Assembly: GCA_002457315.1 (NCBI GenBank)
Contig: NTKI01000003.1
Span: 37,185-101,184 of the forward strand
Direction: 5' to 3'
From: Rhodothermaeota bacterium MED-G19
Lineage (GTDB): Bacteria > Bacteroidota > Bacteroidia > Cytophagales > MED-G16
Length of the DNA stretch: 64,000 nucleotides
Below the pieces are notes generated by a model. It ran no database searches and was not told where the DNA came from. It was given only the letters and a program-made list of their open reading frames with translations. Position 1 is the stretch's first letter, and every line of letters begins with the position of its first letter. Shown here one piece after another: positions 61,457 to 64,000 of this stretch. The translations under genes were made by a program, and so were the position numbers.

Positions 61457-62455
61457 ATGAAGATAGGCAATATTGAATTAGGCGATTTTCCTTTACTACT
61501 GGCACCAATGGAAGACGTAAGTGATCCCCCATTTAGATCAGTTTGTAAAGTAAATGGTGCGGACCTGATGTATACAGAGTTTATATCCTCTGAGGGGCTG
61601 ATAAGAGATGCTGAAAAAAGTGTACAAAAACTTGACATATATGATTCCGAGAGACCAATAGGAATTCAAATATTTGGAGACAACATAGAGTCAATGAAAA
61701 AGGCTGCTTCAATTTCTGAAGAGGCAAAACCCGAAATTCTTGATATAAACTATGGTTGTCCAGTGAAAAAAGTTGCTTGTAGGGGAGCAGGAGCTGGAAT
61801 ACTTTTAGATCTTGATAAAATGCAAAAAATGACAGCTGAGATTGTAAAACAAGTAAACATTCCCGTTACAGTGAAAACAAGGCTAGGATGGGATGAAAAC
61901 TCCATTAAAATTGTAGAGGTTGCTCAAAGACTACAAGACGTTGGAATTCAAGCCCTAACAATTCACGGAAGGACAAGAAAGCAAATGTATAAGGGAACTG
62001 CAAATTGGGATTATATATCTGAAGTTAAAAACAATCCCAATATCACAATCCCTATTTTTGGAAATGGAGATATAAACTCTCCAGAAAAAGCTAAAGAATA
62101 TAAACAAAAATATGGCGTTGACGGAATAATGATAGGAAGGGCAGCTATAGGAAATCCGTGGATTTTTAATCAAATAAAATCTTACCTGAAAAACGGGAAA
62201 CCAATAAAGAAACCAAATATTAATGAAAGAGTTAATGTTGTAAAGAAACACCTTGATTTTTCTATTAAGTGGAAAGGCGAAAAACTAGGACTTATAGAGA
62301 TGAGAAGACACTATACTAATTACTTTAGAGCAATTGAAAATTTTAAAGAATATAGAATGAAACTAATACTCAGTGAGTCATTAGATTATTCTTTAGAGGT
62401 CTTAAATGAAATTTCAACTAAGTTCAATTTGATAGAGGAGAAGTCGGTTGCATGA
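61457..62455 (+). CDS. dusB: tRNA-dihydrouridine synthase (DusB type)
   Basis: A flavoenzyme that reduces uridine in the tRNA D-loop. The 332-residue product has the FMN barrel with LLLAPMEDVSDPPFRSVCK, the catalytic Cys in NYGCPVKKVACRGAGAGIL, VKTRLGWDE, LTIHGRTRKQMYKG, FGNGDINSPEKA and DGIMIGRAAIGNPWIF, then the helical domain. ATG 61457 fits the family; an earlier in-frame ATG at 61424 adds 11 residues with no similarity. It overlaps the next gene by four bases. Confidence 0.94.
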   Translation: MKIGNIELGDFPLLLAPMEDVSDPPFRSVCKVNGADLMYTEFISSEGLIRDAEKSVQKLDIYDSERPIGIQIFGDNIESMKKAASISEEAKPEILDINYGCPVKKVACRGAGAGILLDLDKMQKMTAEIVKQVNIPVTVKTRLGWDENSIKIVEVAQRLQDVGIQALTIHGRTRKQMYKGTANWDYISEVKNNPNITIPIFGNGDINSPEKAKEYKQKYGVDGIMIGRAAIGNPWIFNQIKSYLKNGKPIKKPNINERVNVVKKHLDFSIKWKGEKLGLIEMRRHYTNYFRAIENFKEYRMKLILSESLDYSLEVLNEISTKFNLIEEKSVA

Positions 62456-63330
62456 GAAACAAAAATATACTTGCTTGGTCTTTATTACTTATTCTTGCTT
62501 TGATCTGGGGGAGCTCCCCCCTGCTGATAAAAAAAGCTCTAGTTAGTCTAGATCCTTTTGAAATTGGCGCTTTAAGGTTAACATTAGCATCCTTTGTTTT
62601 GATGCCTTTTCTTTTAAAGAATTTAAAAGAAATTCAAAAAAAAGATTACCTTATTCTTTTTACTTCAGGCATTGTGGGTAACGTTCTACCATATTTTTTG
62701 TATCCAATAGCACAAACAAAAATAGACAGCGCAACCTCAGGAGTTTTAACTTCATTAACTCCCTTTTTTGCTTTAATTATTGGGGTGATATTCTATAAAT
62801 TAAAAGCTACAAAAAATAATATTGTTGGGTTGGTAATTGGGTTTCTTGGCACATTACTTTTGATTTTATTTTCTGGATCCGCAGTAGGATTTAATGTTGA
62901 TTTATTTGGTTTATTTGTGGTAGCCGCAACCATGCTCTATGGTATAAACCTCAACTTAGTAAAGTATCACTTAAGTCATTTAAAGCCAATTACAATCACA
63001 AGTTTTTCTATAGTTTCTATTCTACCATTAAGTATTTATATATTATTTTTTCTAACCCCATTTCAATCACATGTTAATAATTTTAATGATTTTAAAATTG
63101 AATTTGGATATGTTTTTGTGCTTGGGGTATTGGGAACATCAATCGCAACAATTATTTTTTATAACCTGATTAAAATTAAAGACACAGTCTTTGCTTCAAT
63201 GGTAACTTATTTAATGCCATTAGTTGCAATCTCTTTAGGTGTTATTGATGGAGAAAAAATTAATGAAATACAACTTTTAGGTATGGCTTTGATTTTAATA
63301 GGAGTGTTTATTAATGGAAGAAAAAACTAG
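62452..63330 (+). CDS. DMT/EamA-family transporter
   Basis: A 292-residue inner-membrane protein with ten helices, formed by two EamA repeats of five (first about residues 8-145: WSLLLILALIWGSSPLLIKKAL, FEIGALRLTLASFVLMPFLL, TSGVLTSLTPFFALIIGVIF; second 150-290: GINLNLVKYHLSHL, GVLGTSIATIIFYNLIK, ASMVTYLMPLVAISLGVIDGE). Members export amino acids, nucleosides or other metabolites; the substrate here cannot be told. It is translationally coupled to dusB (ATGA) and converges with the isomerase gene. Confidence 0.9.
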   Translation: MRNKNILAWSLLLILALIWGSSPLLIKKALVSLDPFEIGALRLTLASFVLMPFLLKNLKEIQKKDYLILFTSGIVGNVLPYFLYPIAQTKIDSATSGVLTSLTPFFALIIGVIFYKLKATKNNIVGLVIGFLGTLLLILFSGSAVGFNVDLFGLFVVAATMLYGINLNLVKYHLSHLKPITITSFSIVSILPLSIYILFFLTPFQSHVNNFNDFKIEFGYVFVLGVLGTSIATIIFYNLIKIKDTVFASMVTYLMPLVAISLGVIDGEKINEIQLLGMALILIGVFINGRKN

Positions 63331-64000
63331 GCAGAATCCCATGCTTTTTTTAATAGATTCTTTGTTAGCATAATTCCATCTGATTCAGAATGACTGGTTC
63401 CTTCATACTCTATAGAGATACAGTCTCTATAGCCAAATTTTTTAATGATCTTTATCATTTTATAAAAATCTATTTCAATTGAATTTCCGTCCTTATCAAA
63501 GTTTAATGATTTTGCGCTTACACTCCTGGCATAAGGTAACATCTCTTCAACTCCTTTGTATTTATCATACTCAACAGCACATCCATCTAAACCTCCCCAA
63601 TCTGAAAGCTGATTAGGTTTTGATTTGATACAAAAATTTCCAAAATCAGGAAGTGTGCCTACATTTTCTTTTCCTGAATTTTTAATCACATCAATTAGCC
63701 ACTGAGCGTTTGAGGAATAGCCACCATGGTTTTCTACAATAATATCAATATTATAAGGTTTAGCGAACTCGGCAAGTACAGATAATGATTCTGATGAAAA
63801 TTGAGCAACTTCAATTTCAGATCCGTCTCCCTGAGCATTAACTCTAATGTTGTCACAATCAAGATAATTAGCTGCCTCAACCCATTTTTTGTGATTATCA
63901 ATTGCCTTAATTCTTCTCTTTTTGTTAGAATCACCCAAACTACCTTCATCATCTATCATAATCAATAGGTTTTTAACACCCATATCATGAGACCTGCTTT
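63327..64000 (-). CDS. Sugar phosphate isomerase/epimerase, N-terminus beyond window
   Basis: The frame is open to the window edge, so the 5' end is missing. At least 224 residues of an AP-endonuclease-2-like TIM barrel are visible: SRSHDMGVKNLLIMIDDEG, CDNIRVNAQGDG, the metal-site His/Glu regions DIIVENHGGYSSN and TLPDFGNF, and CISIEYEGTSHSE near the end. Members isomerise or epimerise sugars or hydroxypyruvate; Bacteroidota versions are often exported, but the N-terminus that would show this is not in view. The substrate is unknown. Confidence 0.82.
   Translation of the reverse strand, partial: SRSHDMGVKNLLIMIDDEGSLGDSNKKRRIKAIDNHKKWVEAANYLDCDNIRVNAQGDGSEIEVAQFSSESLSVLAEFAKPYNIDIIVENHGGYSSNAQWLIDVIKNSGKENVGTLPDFGNFCIKSKPNQLSDWGGLDGCAVEYDKYKGVEEMLPYARSVSAKSLNFDKDGNSIEIDFYKMIKIIKKFGYRDCISIEYEGTSHSESDGIMLTKNLLKKAWDSA

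Overview
This is a gene-dense, AT-rich stretch of a Bacteroidota chromosome, most likely a marine-type flavobacterium with a streamlined genome. The main evidence is the set of lineage-marker genes: porE-like and porZ-like components of the type IX secretion system (T9SS), a DUF6089 barrel protein between nadK and uppS, paired OmpH/Skp genes after bamA, a DUF4399 lipoprotein, and the order purH-mreBCD-mrdA-rodA. Further support comes from Bacteroidota-type promoters (TTTG, about 20 bases, TAnnTTTG) and the near absence of Shine-Dalgarno sequences. Neighbouring genes overlap or abut almost everywhere. No stretch above 300 bases lacks a gene. No insertion sequence, prophage, CRISPR array or rRNA operon is visible.

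Layout. 1-2.3 kb: end of infB, a DksA-like regulator, scpB and an RsuA-family pseudouridine synthase. 2.3-7.2 kb: a large secreted zinc metalloprotease, a glucosamine-6-phosphate deaminase/LmbE fusion with an odd N-terminus and repeat-rich upstream region, a terminator and tRNA-Phe. 7.3-15.9 kb: a membrane Fe-S oxidoreductase pair with its conserved small partner, a PorE-like OmpA lipoprotein, purM, a D-lactate dehydrogenase with foreign-looking codon use, rpsU and xerC. 15.9-25.3 kb: an esterase and pdxJ on the minus strand, then a plus-strand run yqeY-cvpA-hydrolase-nadK-DUF6089-uppS-bamA-skp-skp. 25.3-29.5 kb (minus): a 2-oxoglutarate dioxygenase, DUF4399, recO, porZ. 29.6-30.4 kb: an unrecognised plus-strand gene.

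30.3-42.2 kb is one long minus-strand block, read from ccmB towards rodA: ccmB, ccmC, a tiny ccmD, ccmE, ccmF, purN, purH, mreB, mreC, mreD, mrdA, rodA. It joins cytochrome c maturation, purine synthesis and the cell-elongation machinery. 42.3-45.9 kb (plus): cysC-cysQ, pheS and a LamG-domain protein that appears to have lost its C-terminal sorting domain. 45.9-51.5 kb (minus): guaB, a membrane SpoIIE phosphatase, two periplasmic SurA-type chaperones and a small unknown protein. 51.6-55.4 kb (plus): a likely thiamine salvage locus, with a PnuC-type transporter, a NadR-like kinase, a TPP riboswitch, a TonB receptor and a YkoF-type binding protein. 55.4-64 kb: prmC diverging from ribD-msrC, then psd/gdh/cdsA/CPBP protease on minus, dusB and a DMT exporter on plus, and a sugar isomerase/epimerase cut by the window end.

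Most genes are housekeeping. I did not find a convincing new defence or mobile system. The most unusual points are the recombinase-like N-terminus and operator-like repeats of the nagB fusion, promoter -7 boxes lying only 6-7 bases before start codons (leaderless transcripts predicted), a coding tandem repeat in an outer loop of BamA, and the riboswitch-linked salvage locus.
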